From assembly GCA_041860225.1 (NCBI GenBank), contig CP151794.1:62001-126000 (forward strand): a stretch of DNA of 64,000 nucleotides. The letters run 5' to 3'. The position numbers were made by a program, and so were the translations under genes. Each line of letters starts with the position of its first letter. The first letter of the stretch is position 1. This DNA comes from Magnimaribacter mokuoloeensis. Lineage in GTDB: Bacteria > Pseudomonadota > Gammaproteobacteria > Magnimaribacterales > Magnimaribacteraceae. Below, in pieces: positions 37,801-45,601 of the stretch. Below the pieces are notes generated by a model that did no database searches, had not been told where the DNA came from, and was given only the letters and a program-made list of their open reading frames with translations.

Positions 37801-38012
37801 CTATGAAAAATGGAGAAGTAAATCTTATAGTCAACACTACCGAAGGAAGACAATCTATTCTAGATTCTGCTTCAATCAGAAGAACCGCATTGGAAGAGAA
37901 GATCTATTGTACAACAACTCTTGAAGGTGGGAGGGCAGTCTGTGCAGTGTTAAGAAATAAAGAACTGTGGTCTGTAGAAAGACTTCAAGATCTTCATGCT
38001 AAAATCTCCTGA
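34800..38012 (+). CDS. carB: CarB, carbamoyl phosphate synthetase large subunit
   Basis: Makes carbamoyl phosphate from bicarbonate, ammonia and two ATP, for pyrimidines and arginine. 1070 residues in the usual duplicated layout: two ATP-grasp halves (GGQTALNAALDL and QYGGQTPLKIAEEL mark the paired preATP-grasp regions), an oligomerisation domain between, and a C-terminal MGS-like allosteric domain from about residue 935 (TKGTARHIDDAGI) that in E. coli binds UMP and ornithine. It starts inside the carA 3' end; greA follows two bases after the stop. Confidence 0.97.
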   Translation: MPRRKDINSILIIGAGPIVIGQACEFDYSGAQACKALKEDGYRVILINSNPATIMTDPSMSDATYIEPIHWETIEKIIEKEKPDALLPTMGGQTALNAALDLDSRGILKKHNVEMIGATKEAIDKAEDRELFAASMEKIGLKVPESGLAHNPEEAHELLERIGFPCVLRPNFTMGGSGGGIAYNVEEFDQICKRGLELSPTSEIFIDKFLGGWKEYEMEVVRDRNDNCIIVCSIENLDPMGVHTGDSITVAPSQTLTDKEYQIMRNASIDILREIGVETGGSNVQFTINPEDGEMLIIEMNPRVSRSSALASKATGFPIAKVAAKLAVGYTLDELSNDITGGVIPASFEPSIDYVVTKIPRFNFEKFIQTDPVLSTQMKSVGEVMAIGRTFQESLQKAIRGLETGRDGLNPIFNEEDEFETLKQRISIPSPDRLWFVADGFRKGLSLEEVFEFSKIDPWFLVQIKDIVNEEMNLEKSTLNELDFDGLLNLKRKGFSDSRIGTLLKISEKEVRSFRKALDIKPVFKRVDTCAAEFESSTAYMYSTYEEECEANVSNNKKIMVLGGGPNRIGQGIEFDYCCVHASLGLREEGYETIMVNCNPETVSTDFDTSDRLYFEPITVEDVLSITDIEKPEGVIVQYGGQTPLKIAEELEKNGVPILGTSPDSIDLAEDRGRFQEFVNKHELKQPPNGIASSVEEAMQVSENVGFPLVVRPSYVLGGRAMEVVYKKSDLENYLVEAVQASAKSPVLLDGFLNQATEMDIEAVCDGEEVVIGGILQHIEQAGIHSGDSACSLPPYSLSKDLIEEITDMVKKIAIEIGAVGLINVQLAHYNNELYLLEVNPRASRTIPFVSKCIGTSLAKVGALCMAGISLKDQNFTKEIVPEYFSVKEAVFPFNKFLGVDPILGPEMKSTGEVMGVGSSFSEAYAKAQLGAGELIPHSGSVFLSVRDSDRPFIADLAKEFLELGFKIVATKGTARHIDDAGIPVEIIKKVAEGRPHVVDAMKNGEVNLIVNTTEGRQSILDSASIRRTALEEKIYCTTTLEGGRAVCAVLRNKELWSVERLQDLHAKIS

Positions 38013-38014
38013 AC

Positions 38015-38485
38015 ATGAATCCAATTACAAAAGAAGGAGAAGTTCTTTTAAGAGAAGAACTCAAAAAGCTGAAATCTGAAGATAGACCCAGAATAATCGA
38101 TGCTATTGCCACTGCAAGAGAATTTGGAGATTTAAAAGAAAACGCTGAATATCATGCAGCAAAAGAGGAACAAAGTTTAGCTGAAGCGAGAATCCGTGAT
38201 ATTGAGTCTAAATTATCCAATGCTCAGGTAATTGATGTAACCAACATTGAGTCCAGCGATAAAGTAATTTTTGGTACCACAGTAACTGTATTTAATTCTG
38301 AGCTAGAGAAATCAATAAAATATAAAATTGTCGGAGAAGATGAAGCAGACGCTAGCAAAGGAAAAATATCTTTTGCATCACCTCTCGCCAAGCAACTCAT
38401 TGGAAAATTTGAAGGAGACATACTTAAGGTTGAGACCCCTGGGGGCTCAACAGAGTACGAAATAGAAAAAGTAGAGTATATTTAA
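38015..38485 (+). CDS. greA: GreA, transcription elongation factor
   Basis: Rescues backtracked RNA polymerase by stimulating transcript cleavage. 156 residues: N-terminal coiled coil with the acidic tip (DLKENAEYHAAKEEQ, about 41-55) that holds the catalytic acidic residues, and a C-terminal FKBP-like domain ending STEYEIEKVEYI. It follows carB closely; the order carAB-greA-rlmE-ftsH matches Pseudomonas apart from the missing yhbY-like gene. Confidence 0.96.
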   Translation: MNPITKEGEVLLREELKKLKSEDRPRIIDAIATAREFGDLKENAEYHAAKEEQSLAEARIRDIESKLSNAQVIDVTNIESSDKVIFGTTVTVFNSELEKSIKYKIVGEDEADASKGKISFASPLAKQLIGKFEGDILKVETPGGSTEYEIEKVEYI

Positions 38486-38493
38486 TCTATGAT

Positions 38494-39090
38494 ATGTCTC
38501 TAAAATCTAATTACCGAGATGGCGATTCCTTCAGTAGAAAATCTAAGGAAGATGGCTACCGTTCCAGAGCCTCTTATAAACTTAAGGAAATTTTAGATAA
38601 GGATTTAAAACTTTCAAAAGATCAATCTGTTTTTGATCTGGGTTCATTTCCAGGTGGATGGTCCCAAGTTATAAGTAATAAACTCGGTAAAGGTGGAAAA
38701 TTAGCTGCTATAGATATACAGCCTATGGAACCAGTTAGGGATTGTTTCTTTCTTCAAAAATCTATTGAAGACCTCTGTAACGAAGACCTTGAAGAAATTA
38801 AAGAATTTTTGCCTTTTGACCTTGTTTTATCTGATATGGCCCCCAACATTAGTGGTATAAAGGATAGAGATAATGCATTGATGATAGGACTAGTTGATAG
38901 AGTCTTATCTGTGATTGACAATTTCTTGAAGGTAAAAGGTTCAACTGTAATAAAGGTATTCCACGGAGACAGTATGGACTATACTAATCTTGCCCTCAAA
39001 AAAAGGTTTAATAAAGTAAAGATCTCAAAACCTAAAGCGTCGAGACCAAATTCAAAAGAGATTTACTTAATTGGAAAGGATTTAAAATAA
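38494..39090 (+). CDS. rlmE: RlmE (FtsJ), 23S rRNA 2'-O-methyltransferase
   Basis: Methylates U2552 of 23S rRNA at a late stage of 50S assembly. 198 residues. SRASYKLKEI carries the first catalytic Lys, LGSFPGGWSQV binds S-adenosylmethionine (AAPGGWSQ in most relatives), LVLSDMAPN carries the catalytic Asp and VIKVFHG the second Lys. It sits one base before ftsH, the classical ftsJ-ftsH pair. Confidence 0.95.
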   Translation: MSLKSNYRDGDSFSRKSKEDGYRSRASYKLKEILDKDLKLSKDQSVFDLGSFPGGWSQVISNKLGKGGKLAAIDIQPMEPVRDCFFLQKSIEDLCNEDLEEIKEFLPFDLVLSDMAPNISGIKDRDNALMIGLVDRVLSVIDNFLKVKGSTVIKVFHGDSMDYTNLALKKRFNKVKISKPKASRPNSKEIYLIGKDLK

Positions 39091-39091
39091 T

Positions 39092-40993
39092 ATGAGCGAA
39101 CTTCTAAAAAACTTATTAATGTGGCTATTCATAGCTATCACAGTATTTTCAGTATTTAACAACTTTAATACAGAGCAATCTGTTCAGGAATTATCTTATT
39201 CCGAATTCATTTCTCAAGTTGAAAGCGATCAAGTCTTGAGTGTTGAATTTTCTTCAGATAACTATACGCTCAAAGGTAAAACTGTTAATGGTGAATCTTT
39301 TGAAACAGTCAGACCTCCTCTTTTACAAGATGATCTCCCTAAGATTTTAACTGATCATAGGGTTGCAGTAACCGGCGAAAGACCGGAAGAACAATCAATA
39401 CTCAAACAACTTTTAATAGCAAGTTTTCCTATATTAATAATCTTAGCTGTTTTCATATTTTTTATGCGTCAGATGCAAGGAGGCTTGGGAGGAAAATCTG
39501 GCCCTATGAGCTTCGGAAAAAGTAAGGCCAAAATGCTTGAAGGAGGTAAAGTCAAAACCTCTTTTGCTGATGTGGCGGGTGTTGAAGAAGCTAAAGAAGA
39601 AGTTCAAGAAGTTGTAGATTTTCTTAAAGATCCTACTAAATTTCAAAAACTCGGAGGAAAAATTCCAACTGGCATACTCATGACGGGATCTCCCGGTACG
39701 GGTAAAACATTGCTCGCAAAAGCAATAGCAGGTGAGGCTGGGGTTCCTTTCTTTAGTATCTCTGGATCTGATTTTGTAGAAATGTTTGTAGGAGTGGGAG
39801 CTTCACGAGTAAGAGATATGTTTGATCAAGCCAAAAGGCAAGCACCTTGCATAGTATTTATTGATGAAATTGACGCTGTTGGAAGACATAGAGGTGCAGG
39901 AATGGGTGGCGGTCATGACGAAAGAGAACAAACCCTCAATCAGCTTTTAGTCGAAATGGATGGTTTTGAAGATAATCAAGCCATTATTATTATTGCAGCT
40001 ACAAACAGGCCAGATGTTCTGGATCCAGCGCTTCTAAGACCTGGAAGATTTGATCGTCAAGTAGTTGTTCCTTTGCCTGATATAAGAGGCAGAGAACAGA
40101 TCTTAAAAGTGCATATGAAAAAAGTTCCTATAGCTCAAGACGTTGACGCATCCTTAATTGCGCGAGGAACACCAGGATTTTCTGGTGCTGATCTGGCCAA
40201 CTTAGTAAATGAAGCTGCTTTGGTAGCCGCACGAACAGCAAAAAAACTAGTCGGTATGGAACAATTAGAATTTGCAAAAGATAAAGTCATGATGGGAAGC
40301 GAGAGACGTTCAATGGTTATGTCTGAGGAAGAGAAACTTAAGACTGCTTACCATGAATCTGGGCATGCCATTGTTGGTAGATCTCTTGAGGAACATGACC
40401 CTGTCTACAAAGTGACTATTATTCCACGAGGAAGAGCTCTTGGAGTAACCATGTTCTTGCCTGAAGAAGATAAATATAGTTACAGTCACCAAAGTATTCT
40501 AGACAGAATCTGTGGTCTTTATGGCGGAAGAATTGCCGAAGAACTCATATACGGAGAAAAGGGAGTTACAACTGGTGCATCAAATGATATCGAGAGAGCT
40601 ACGGAGTTAGCACATAATATGGTAACTAAGTGGGGCCTATCAGAGAAATTAGGACCAATTAAGTACGGTGATGAAACGGACGAACCTTTTCTCGGAAGAT
40701 CGGCTGGTGCCTCTAAACAAGGTATTTCCGATGATACTGCTCATGAAATAGACAACGAAGTTAAGGAAATACTCTCTGGTTGCTATCAAATAGCTAAAGA
40801 TATTCTTTCTGAAAATTTAGATGTACTTCATAATATGTCAAAAGCTTTGATGGATTACGAAACTTTAGATGTAGATCAAATTGATGACATTATGGCAGGT
40901 GGTAAACCAAGAGCCCCTAAATCTACTGAAGACTCTAAGCCACTTAACCCTGAAGATGGCAGTGCAGTAGGAGATGCCGCAGAGCAAAACTAA
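39092..40993 (+). CDS. ftsH: FtsH, membrane ATP-dependent zinc protease
   Basis: Hexameric inner-membrane AAA protease that degrades short-lived and damaged membrane and cytoplasmic proteins. 633 residues: membrane segments near 5-22 and 105-125 with a periplasmic domain between, Walker A GSPGTGKT (199-206; most relatives have GPPGTGKT), Walker B IVFIDEID, the second region of homology, and the M41 zinc site HESGH (421-425). The C-terminal tail is acidic. In E. coli FtsH controls LpxC and hence lipid A levels, of interest beside lpxA and lpxB here. Confidence 0.97.
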   Translation: MSELLKNLLMWLFIAITVFSVFNNFNTEQSVQELSYSEFISQVESDQVLSVEFSSDNYTLKGKTVNGESFETVRPPLLQDDLPKILTDHRVAVTGERPEEQSILKQLLIASFPILIILAVFIFFMRQMQGGLGGKSGPMSFGKSKAKMLEGGKVKTSFADVAGVEEAKEEVQEVVDFLKDPTKFQKLGGKIPTGILMTGSPGTGKTLLAKAIAGEAGVPFFSISGSDFVEMFVGVGASRVRDMFDQAKRQAPCIVFIDEIDAVGRHRGAGMGGGHDEREQTLNQLLVEMDGFEDNQAIIIIAATNRPDVLDPALLRPGRFDRQVVVPLPDIRGREQILKVHMKKVPIAQDVDASLIARGTPGFSGADLANLVNEAALVAARTAKKLVGMEQLEFAKDKVMMGSERRSMVMSEEEKLKTAYHESGHAIVGRSLEEHDPVYKVTIIPRGRALGVTMFLPEEDKYSYSHQSILDRICGLYGGRIAEELIYGEKGVTTGASNDIERATELAHNMVTKWGLSEKLGPIKYGDETDEPFLGRSAGASKQGISDDTAHEIDNEVKEILSGCYQIAKDILSENLDVLHNMSKALMDYETLDVDQIDDIMAGGKPRAPKSTEDSKPLNPEDGSAVGDAAEQN

Positions 40994-40997
40994 TTTT

Positions 40998-41030
40998 TTG
41001 TTGAAACCGCATCAATAGACTAGAATGCGG
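40998..41030 (+). promoter_or_regulatory. Promoter-like element before glmM
   Basis: TTGTTG (40998-41003) and TAGAAT (41021-41026) lie 17 bases apart, followed by a G+C-rich stretch GCGG. Bases 41011-41029 match 49007-49025 upstream of rpsO at 18 of 19 positions. The same stretch also forms a weak CCGCAT/ATGCGG hairpin followed by CTTTT, so it could instead act as a poor terminator after ftsH. The ATG of glmM follows within six bases. Confidence 0.35.
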
Positions 41031-41035
41031 CTTTT

Positions 41036-42400
41036 ATGAGTAAAATTTTGCCCATTAGAAAGAGCGAACTTTCTGGTCTTTCTACCTTAAGTAGTGATAG
41101 AAAGTTTGGGACAGACGGTATTAGAGGTCCCGTAACCTCAACTATGAACCCTTTGTTTGTAACTAAACTTGGTTGGGCTGCCGGTTCCGTATTAAAAGAG
41201 GAAGGAATTTCTAAAGTCCTTATAGGAAAAGATACTCGAATATCAGGATATATGTTTGAATCAGCTCTTCAGGCTGGATTTATATCAGCAGGCATGGATG
41301 TAACTTTACTAGGCCCTTTGCCTACTCCTGGAGTTTCTTATTTAGCAAATTCAAACAATCAAGTAGGTTTGGTTATAAGCGCTTCGCATAATCTTTTTGA
41401 AGATAATGGAATCAAGTTTTTTAACAAAGATGGACAGAAGTTTTCAAGCGAATTGGAGAACAGAATAGAGACTAAACTTACTGAAGATATGATTGCGGTT
41501 GAATCTATAAATCTTGGAAAAGCTTCTCGAATGAGTGATGCCCAAGGACGTTATATTGAGTTTTGTAAATCTTCTTTCACTGATCTCGATTTGAATGGAA
41601 TGTCTATTCTTCTGGATTGTGCAAATGGAGCTACTTATTCTGTGGCACCGAAAGTTTTCTCTGAATTAGGAGCTAATGTTGAAACAATCGGAGCTTCACC
41701 CGATGGAATCAATATCAATCAAAATTGTGGCTCAACAAGTCCTGATACACTGAGAGAAGCTATCATCAAAGGTTCTTACGATATAGGTATAGCCTTTGAT
41801 GGAGATGGTGATAGGATTTTAATAGTAAATCCAGATGGTGAAGTATTAGATGGAGACGATATTCTTTACATCCTTTCTAAAGAACTACCTGATAATTCTG
41901 GCGTTGTGGGAACATTGATGACCAATAAAGCCTTAGAGCTTTATTTTCAAAATGAGGGTATAGATTTTACAAGAGCCGATGTTGGTGATAAGTATGTTTT
42001 ACAAAAATTAATTGAAAGAACATGGTTTTTAGGCGGAGAGCCTTCAGGCCACATAATATGTCTAGATTCTGCACCGACTGGAGATGCTATAGTTGCTGCT
42101 CTAAAATTATTGAATGCAACTAAAGATAAAGGATTTTCTATAGAAAAGTCTTTAGAAGGTTTTAAAAAGTTTCCTCAGACATTAATTAATTTAAAAGTAA
42201 ATAATCCTAATAAAATAATAATCAGTGATAAATTCTGGGAAAAAGTCACCGAAATTGAACTGCAACTAGGAGAGGACGGTAGGGTCCTTATACGCCCATC
42301 TGGTACTGAACCACTCATTAGGATAATGGTTGAGTCAAAAGACTCTGGAATTTCGGAAAATCTATGTAATTCTCTTGCTGAATTGGCACAAAGAATATGA
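41036..42400 (+). CDS. glmM: GlmM, phosphoglucosamine mutase
   Basis: Converts glucosamine-6-phosphate to glucosamine-1-phosphate for UDP-GlcNAc, hence for peptidoglycan and lipid A. 454 residues, with an N-terminal extension of about 15 compared with E. coli. Phosphoserine loop ISASHN (114-119), metal loop FDGDGDRILIV, sugar loop GGEPSGHI and phosphate-binding RPSGTEPLIR near the end. folP, usually just upstream, is absent here. The stop overlaps tpiA by four bases. Confidence 0.96.
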   Translation: MSKILPIRKSELSGLSTLSSDRKFGTDGIRGPVTSTMNPLFVTKLGWAAGSVLKEEGISKVLIGKDTRISGYMFESALQAGFISAGMDVTLLGPLPTPGVSYLANSNNQVGLVISASHNLFEDNGIKFFNKDGQKFSSELENRIETKLTEDMIAVESINLGKASRMSDAQGRYIEFCKSSFTDLDLNGMSILLDCANGATYSVAPKVFSELGANVETIGASPDGININQNCGSTSPDTLREAIIKGSYDIGIAFDGDGDRILIVNPDGEVLDGDDILYILSKELPDNSGVVGTLMTNKALELYFQNEGIDFTRADVGDKYVLQKLIERTWFLGGEPSGHIICLDSAPTGDAIVAALKLLNATKDKGFSIEKSLEGFKKFPQTLINLKVNNPNKIIISDKFWEKVTEIELQLGEDGRVLIRPSGTEPLIRIMVESKDSGISENLCNSLAELAQRI

Positions 42401-43125
42401 TTGTAGCTAATTGGAAAATGAATGGATCTAAGGAAGAAGTAGATTCTTGGTTAAGATTTGTTTCTTCAAATATTTTAAAAAATAAAGAAATTCCCTGCGT
42501 TTTTTGTCCTCCATCTTGCTACCTTGATTATTCAAGTTCATTGATAAAAAAAATTTCAAGCCCAGTTAAACTTGGCTCTCAAAATACAAACTACTCAAAT
42601 GATTCTGCTTTAACTGGAGGAATAAATTCCCAGATGCTAAAAGACTTCCTAACCGATTATGTCTTGATAGGACATTCTGAACAGAGGGATTACTTGAATG
42701 AAGATAATGAATCTTTGCAATACAAAATACAGGATGCGCTAAAAAAAAATATTTCTCCAATTTTTTGTATTGGAGAGCCAAAAAACATCAAGGATAAAGA
42801 TCAGACACAAGACTATATTCAAAGTCAGCTTGAAATTCTTGATTCTATAGATTCTGATCAAATAACAATAGCTTATGAACCTATTTGGGCTATTGGAACT
42901 GGAGAAAATGCAGATAAAATCTATATTGAAGAAGTACATAACTTTATAAAGGAATTTTGCTGCCAAGAACTTAATTTCAAAGAGAAGGTTTCAGTTGTGT
43001 ATGGAGGTAGTGTAAAATTGACTAATTGCGAAGATATACTTTCTTCTAGCGAAGTTGACGGTCTCTTGATTGGAGGAGCTTCCTTAGATCCAGATACCTT
43101 TTCAAAAATATATAATTTAAGTTAA
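42397..43125 (+). CDS. tpiA: Triosephosphate isomerase
   Basis: Interconverts dihydroxyacetone phosphate and glyceraldehyde 3-phosphate. 242 residues, TIM barrel: NWKMN (substrate Lys), LIGHSEQRDY with the catalytic His, AYEPIWAIGTG with the catalytic Glu, and VYGGSVK phosphate loop. The usual GHSERR is GHSEQR here, a mild change. Overlaps glmM by four bases and secG by one; the glmM-tpiA-secG order matches Pseudomonas. Confidence 0.96.
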   Translation: MIVANWKMNGSKEEVDSWLRFVSSNILKNKEIPCVFCPPSCYLDYSSSLIKKISSPVKLGSQNTNYSNDSALTGGINSQMLKDFLTDYVLIGHSEQRDYLNEDNESLQYKIQDALKKNISPIFCIGEPKNIKDKDQTQDYIQSQLEILDSIDSDQITIAYEPIWAIGTGENADKIYIEEVHNFIKEFCCQELNFKEKVSVVYGGSVKLTNCEDILSSSEVDGLLIGGASLDPDTFSKIYNLS

Positions 43126-43424
43126 TGGAAAATCTACTAATATTCTTTTACATACTAATTTCTGTTTCACTCGTATTGATAATACTTTTGCAACAAGGAA
43201 AAGGTTCAGACATTGGAAGTGCATTTGGTGCCGGTTCAAGTAATACTATGTTTGGCACTAGTAGTAACTCGAATCCTTTAACAAAGGTAACCGCTTTTTT
43301 AGCTGCAGTTTTTTTAATACTAAGTTTGTCTATAACTTACATATCACGAAGCAGCTTGAATCAAGAATCTCCTGTTGATCAAATTGAAGTAGAAGAGTCA
43401 GGTATCCTTCCAGAAGATATCTAG
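43125..43424 (+). CDS. secG: SecG, preprotein translocase subunit
   Basis: Small accessory subunit of SecYEG. 99 residues with two membrane segments (about 3-23 and 52-72) and the SecG loop between them: LQQGKGSDIGSAFGAGSSNT (about 22-41) with FGTSSNSN. The C-terminus is short and acidic. It overlaps the tpiA stop by one base and precedes tRNA-Leu by eight bases, as in E. coli and Pseudomonas. Confidence 0.95.
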   Translation: MENLLIFFYILISVSLVLIILLQQGKGSDIGSAFGAGSSNTMFGTSSNSNPLTKVTAFLAAVFLILSLSITYISRSSLNQESPVDQIEVEESGILPEDI

Positions 43425-43432
43425 AAAATCTT

Positions 43433-43518
43433 GCCGAAGTGGTGGAACTGGTAGACACGCTACCTTGAGGGGGTAGTGAGCATTGCTCGTGGAGGTTCGA
43501 ATCCTCTCTTCGGCACCA
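43433..43518 (+). tRNA. leuU: tRNA-Leu(GAG)
   Basis: 86 bases including an encoded CCA. Acceptor GCCGAAG pairs with CTTCGGC; anticodon stem CTACC/GGTAG encloses TTGAGGG, giving anticodon GAG (reads CUC and CUU). A long variable arm (GAGCATTGCTC region) marks a class II leucine tRNA. Its place after secG is the same as E. coli leuU. Confidence 0.95.
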
Positions 43519-43569
43519 ATATCTTTCTTGATTCTTTTGTTGCATCTATCTATACTGCGACCCCTTTGT

Positions 43570-43646
<77 letters not shown>

Positions 43647-43650
43647 AAGT

Positions 43651-43673
43651 AAGCCCTATATGGGCTTTTTTTG
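43651..43673 (+). terminator. Intrinsic terminator between tRNA-fMet and rimP
   Basis: AAGCCC pairs with GGGCTT around a five-base loop, followed by a T tract. It ends about 11 bases before the rimP ATG. It would end tRNA transcripts and let a fraction read on into rimP-nusA-infB, as in the E. coli metY-rimP arrangement. Confidence 0.8.
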
Positions 43674-43683
43674 TAGGTAAAAA

Positions 43684-44124
43684 ATGGATACTGAATATAT
43701 AAAAAAAGTATTGGAAGATGATATTGAAAGACTCGGATGTAAGGTTTGGGGTCTTGAGTTATTTGGTAGACGATCTAACCAAACTTTACGTATATACATC
43801 GATAAAAATGAAGGTATATCTGTAGAGGATTGTGAGAAGGTAAGTAAGCACGTAAGTAAAGTACTGGATGCAGAAAATGATTTTTCAGAGAATTATATGT
43901 TAGAAGTCTCTTCTCCAGGCTTAGATAGAAAATTTTTTTATAAAGAACAATATAGAGAATATTTAAATGAATCCTTGAAAGTAACTTTTTTCGATACACA
44001 AAACAAGAAAACTGTTACTGGTCGTTTAGAAGGAGCTTATGATAATTCTATAAAACTAGAACTGAATGACGAGATAAAGGAAATTGCTTTCTCTTCTATT
44101 ATTCAGGCAAATCTTATAATCTAA
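43684..44124 (+). CDS. rimP: RimP, ribosome maturation factor
   Basis: Needed for 30S subunit maturation. 146 residues in two domains: an N-terminal alpha/beta domain with LELFGRRSNQTLRIYID and the SVEDCEKVSKHVSKVLD helix, then YMLEVSSPGLDRKF (the family signature near 75-88) and a C-terminal SH3-like barrel. It begins 11 bases after a terminator, so it depends on readthrough or an unseen promoter. Confidence 0.94.
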   Translation: MDTEYIKKVLEDDIERLGCKVWGLELFGRRSNQTLRIYIDKNEGISVEDCEKVSKHVSKVLDAENDFSENYMLEVSSPGLDRKFFYKEQYREYLNESLKVTFFDTQNKKTVTGRLEGAYDNSIKLELNDEIKEIAFSSIIQANLII

Positions 44125-44135
44125 GAGGCGATATT

Positions 44136-45596
44136 ATGCAAAAAGAGATTTTATTAGTAGCAGAAGCTGTTTCGGGCGAGAAAGGCTTGCCTCAAGAGGC
44201 AATTTTTCAGGCCATTGAACAGGCTTTGGCAACTGCTACAAAGAAAAGATATGCTGAAAACTCAAATATAGAAGTAAAAATTGATCCTAAAACAGGAGAT
44301 TATGAAACTTTTCGAATATGGGAGATTGTATCTGAAGAAGAATTAGAAGATGAAGGGACTCAAGTTCTTCAAAGTACTGAGACAGATGAACTAGGCTCTT
44401 TTGTAAGAGAGAAGGTTGAAAACATTGAATTTGGCAGAATAGCAGCACAAGCTGCTAAACAAGTCATAGTTCAAAAAGTTAGAGAAGCTGAAAGAGCCCA
44501 AGTTGTAGAAAAGTATCGATCTGTATTGGGTGAGCTCGTAAACGGAACTGTGAAGAAAGTAACTAGAGAATTTTTGATTATAGATTTAGGTGAGGGTGCT
44601 GAGGCTATATTGTCTAGAAACGAGCTCATACCTGGAGAGGTATTTAGAATTGGAGACAGGCTAAGAGCTGTTCTTCAAGAGGAAGAAAGAGAAAATAGAG
44701 GCCCGCAACTTGCCTTGAGCAGAAAATGTCCTGAAATGGTGGGTGAATTATTTAAACTGGAAGTACCAGAAATATCTGAACAAGTAATTGAAATTAAAGC
44801 CATTGCACGCGATCCAGGATCTAGAACAAAAATTGCCGTAAAGACTAACGATAATAGAATTGACCCAGTAGGAGCTTGTGTTGGAATGAGAGGATCAAGA
44901 GTACAAGCTGTATCGAATGAATTGGGTAACGAACGACTTGATATCGTAATTTGGGATGATGATCCTGCACAATTACTCATTAATTCAATGGGTCCAGTAG
45001 AAATCACTTCTATTGTTCTTGACGAAGCTAAAGGGTCTATGGATGTAGCGGTAACTCAAGACACACTTGCTCAGGCAATAGGAAAAAGTGGTCAGAATGT
45101 TCGTCTTAGTAGTCAAATTACTGGATGGAAATTAAATGTATTGGATCAAGAAACAGCTGATGAACAAACTCAAGAAAAATCTGCCAACATCTCAAGTATA
45201 TTAGTTGAAAAGTTAGATGTAGATGAAGACTTAGCTAATACACTTATCTCTAATGGCTTTGATAGCTTAGAATCAATTTCATCTTCTACAATAGAAGATC
45301 TTTCTCTTATCGATGGGTTTGATGAAGATATAAGCAATCTTCTTGTAAATAGGGCCAAGGAAGTGCTCCTGACTATGGCTATGGAGGTTTCAACCGATGA
45401 TGGTAAGTCTGGAGACTTAATGTCTGTAGAAGGTATGGAAATGACTCTTGCCCTGGAGTTAACACAGAAAGGTATAAATGATAGGGAAGATTTGGCCGAA
45501 CAATCAATCGAAGAGTTGATTAGTTTAATTGATATTTCTGAGGAAGATGCAGGAGATTTAATAATGAGGGCCAGAGCACATTGGTTTGAGGATTAA
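44136..45596 (+). CDS. nusA: NusA, transcription termination/antitermination factor
   Basis: RNA polymerase-binding factor acting in pausing, termination and antitermination. 486 residues: NusA N-terminal domain (about 1-125), S1 domain (GELVNGTVKKVTREFLIIDLG), KH1 and KH2 (GACVGMRGSRVQAVSNEL; QAIGKSGQNVRLSSQITGW), then two C-terminal acidic helical repeats (about 345-486) like those of E. coli. SD AGAGGCGA precedes the ATG. Confidence 0.96.
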   Translation: MQKEILLVAEAVSGEKGLPQEAIFQAIEQALATATKKRYAENSNIEVKIDPKTGDYETFRIWEIVSEEELEDEGTQVLQSTETDELGSFVREKVENIEFGRIAAQAAKQVIVQKVREAERAQVVEKYRSVLGELVNGTVKKVTREFLIIDLGEGAEAILSRNELIPGEVFRIGDRLRAVLQEEERENRGPQLALSRKCPEMVGELFKLEVPEISEQVIEIKAIARDPGSRTKIAVKTNDNRIDPVGACVGMRGSRVQAVSNELGNERLDIVIWDDDPAQLLINSMGPVEITSIVLDEAKGSMDVAVTQDTLAQAIGKSGQNVRLSSQITGWKLNVLDQETADEQTQEKSANISSILVEKLDVDEDLANTLISNGFDSLESISSSTIEDLSLIDGFDEDISNLLVNRAKEVLLTMAMEVSTDDGKSGDLMSVEGMEMTLALELTQKGINDREDLAEQSIEELISLIDISEEDAGDLIMRARAHWFED

Positions 45597-45601
45597 AATA
45601 T

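Noticed and set aside
41007..41035. Hairpin CCGCAT/ATGCGG before glmM as a strong terminator
   Set aside because: A 12-base loop and only four T make it weak, and the same bases look like a promoter; not listed as a terminator.
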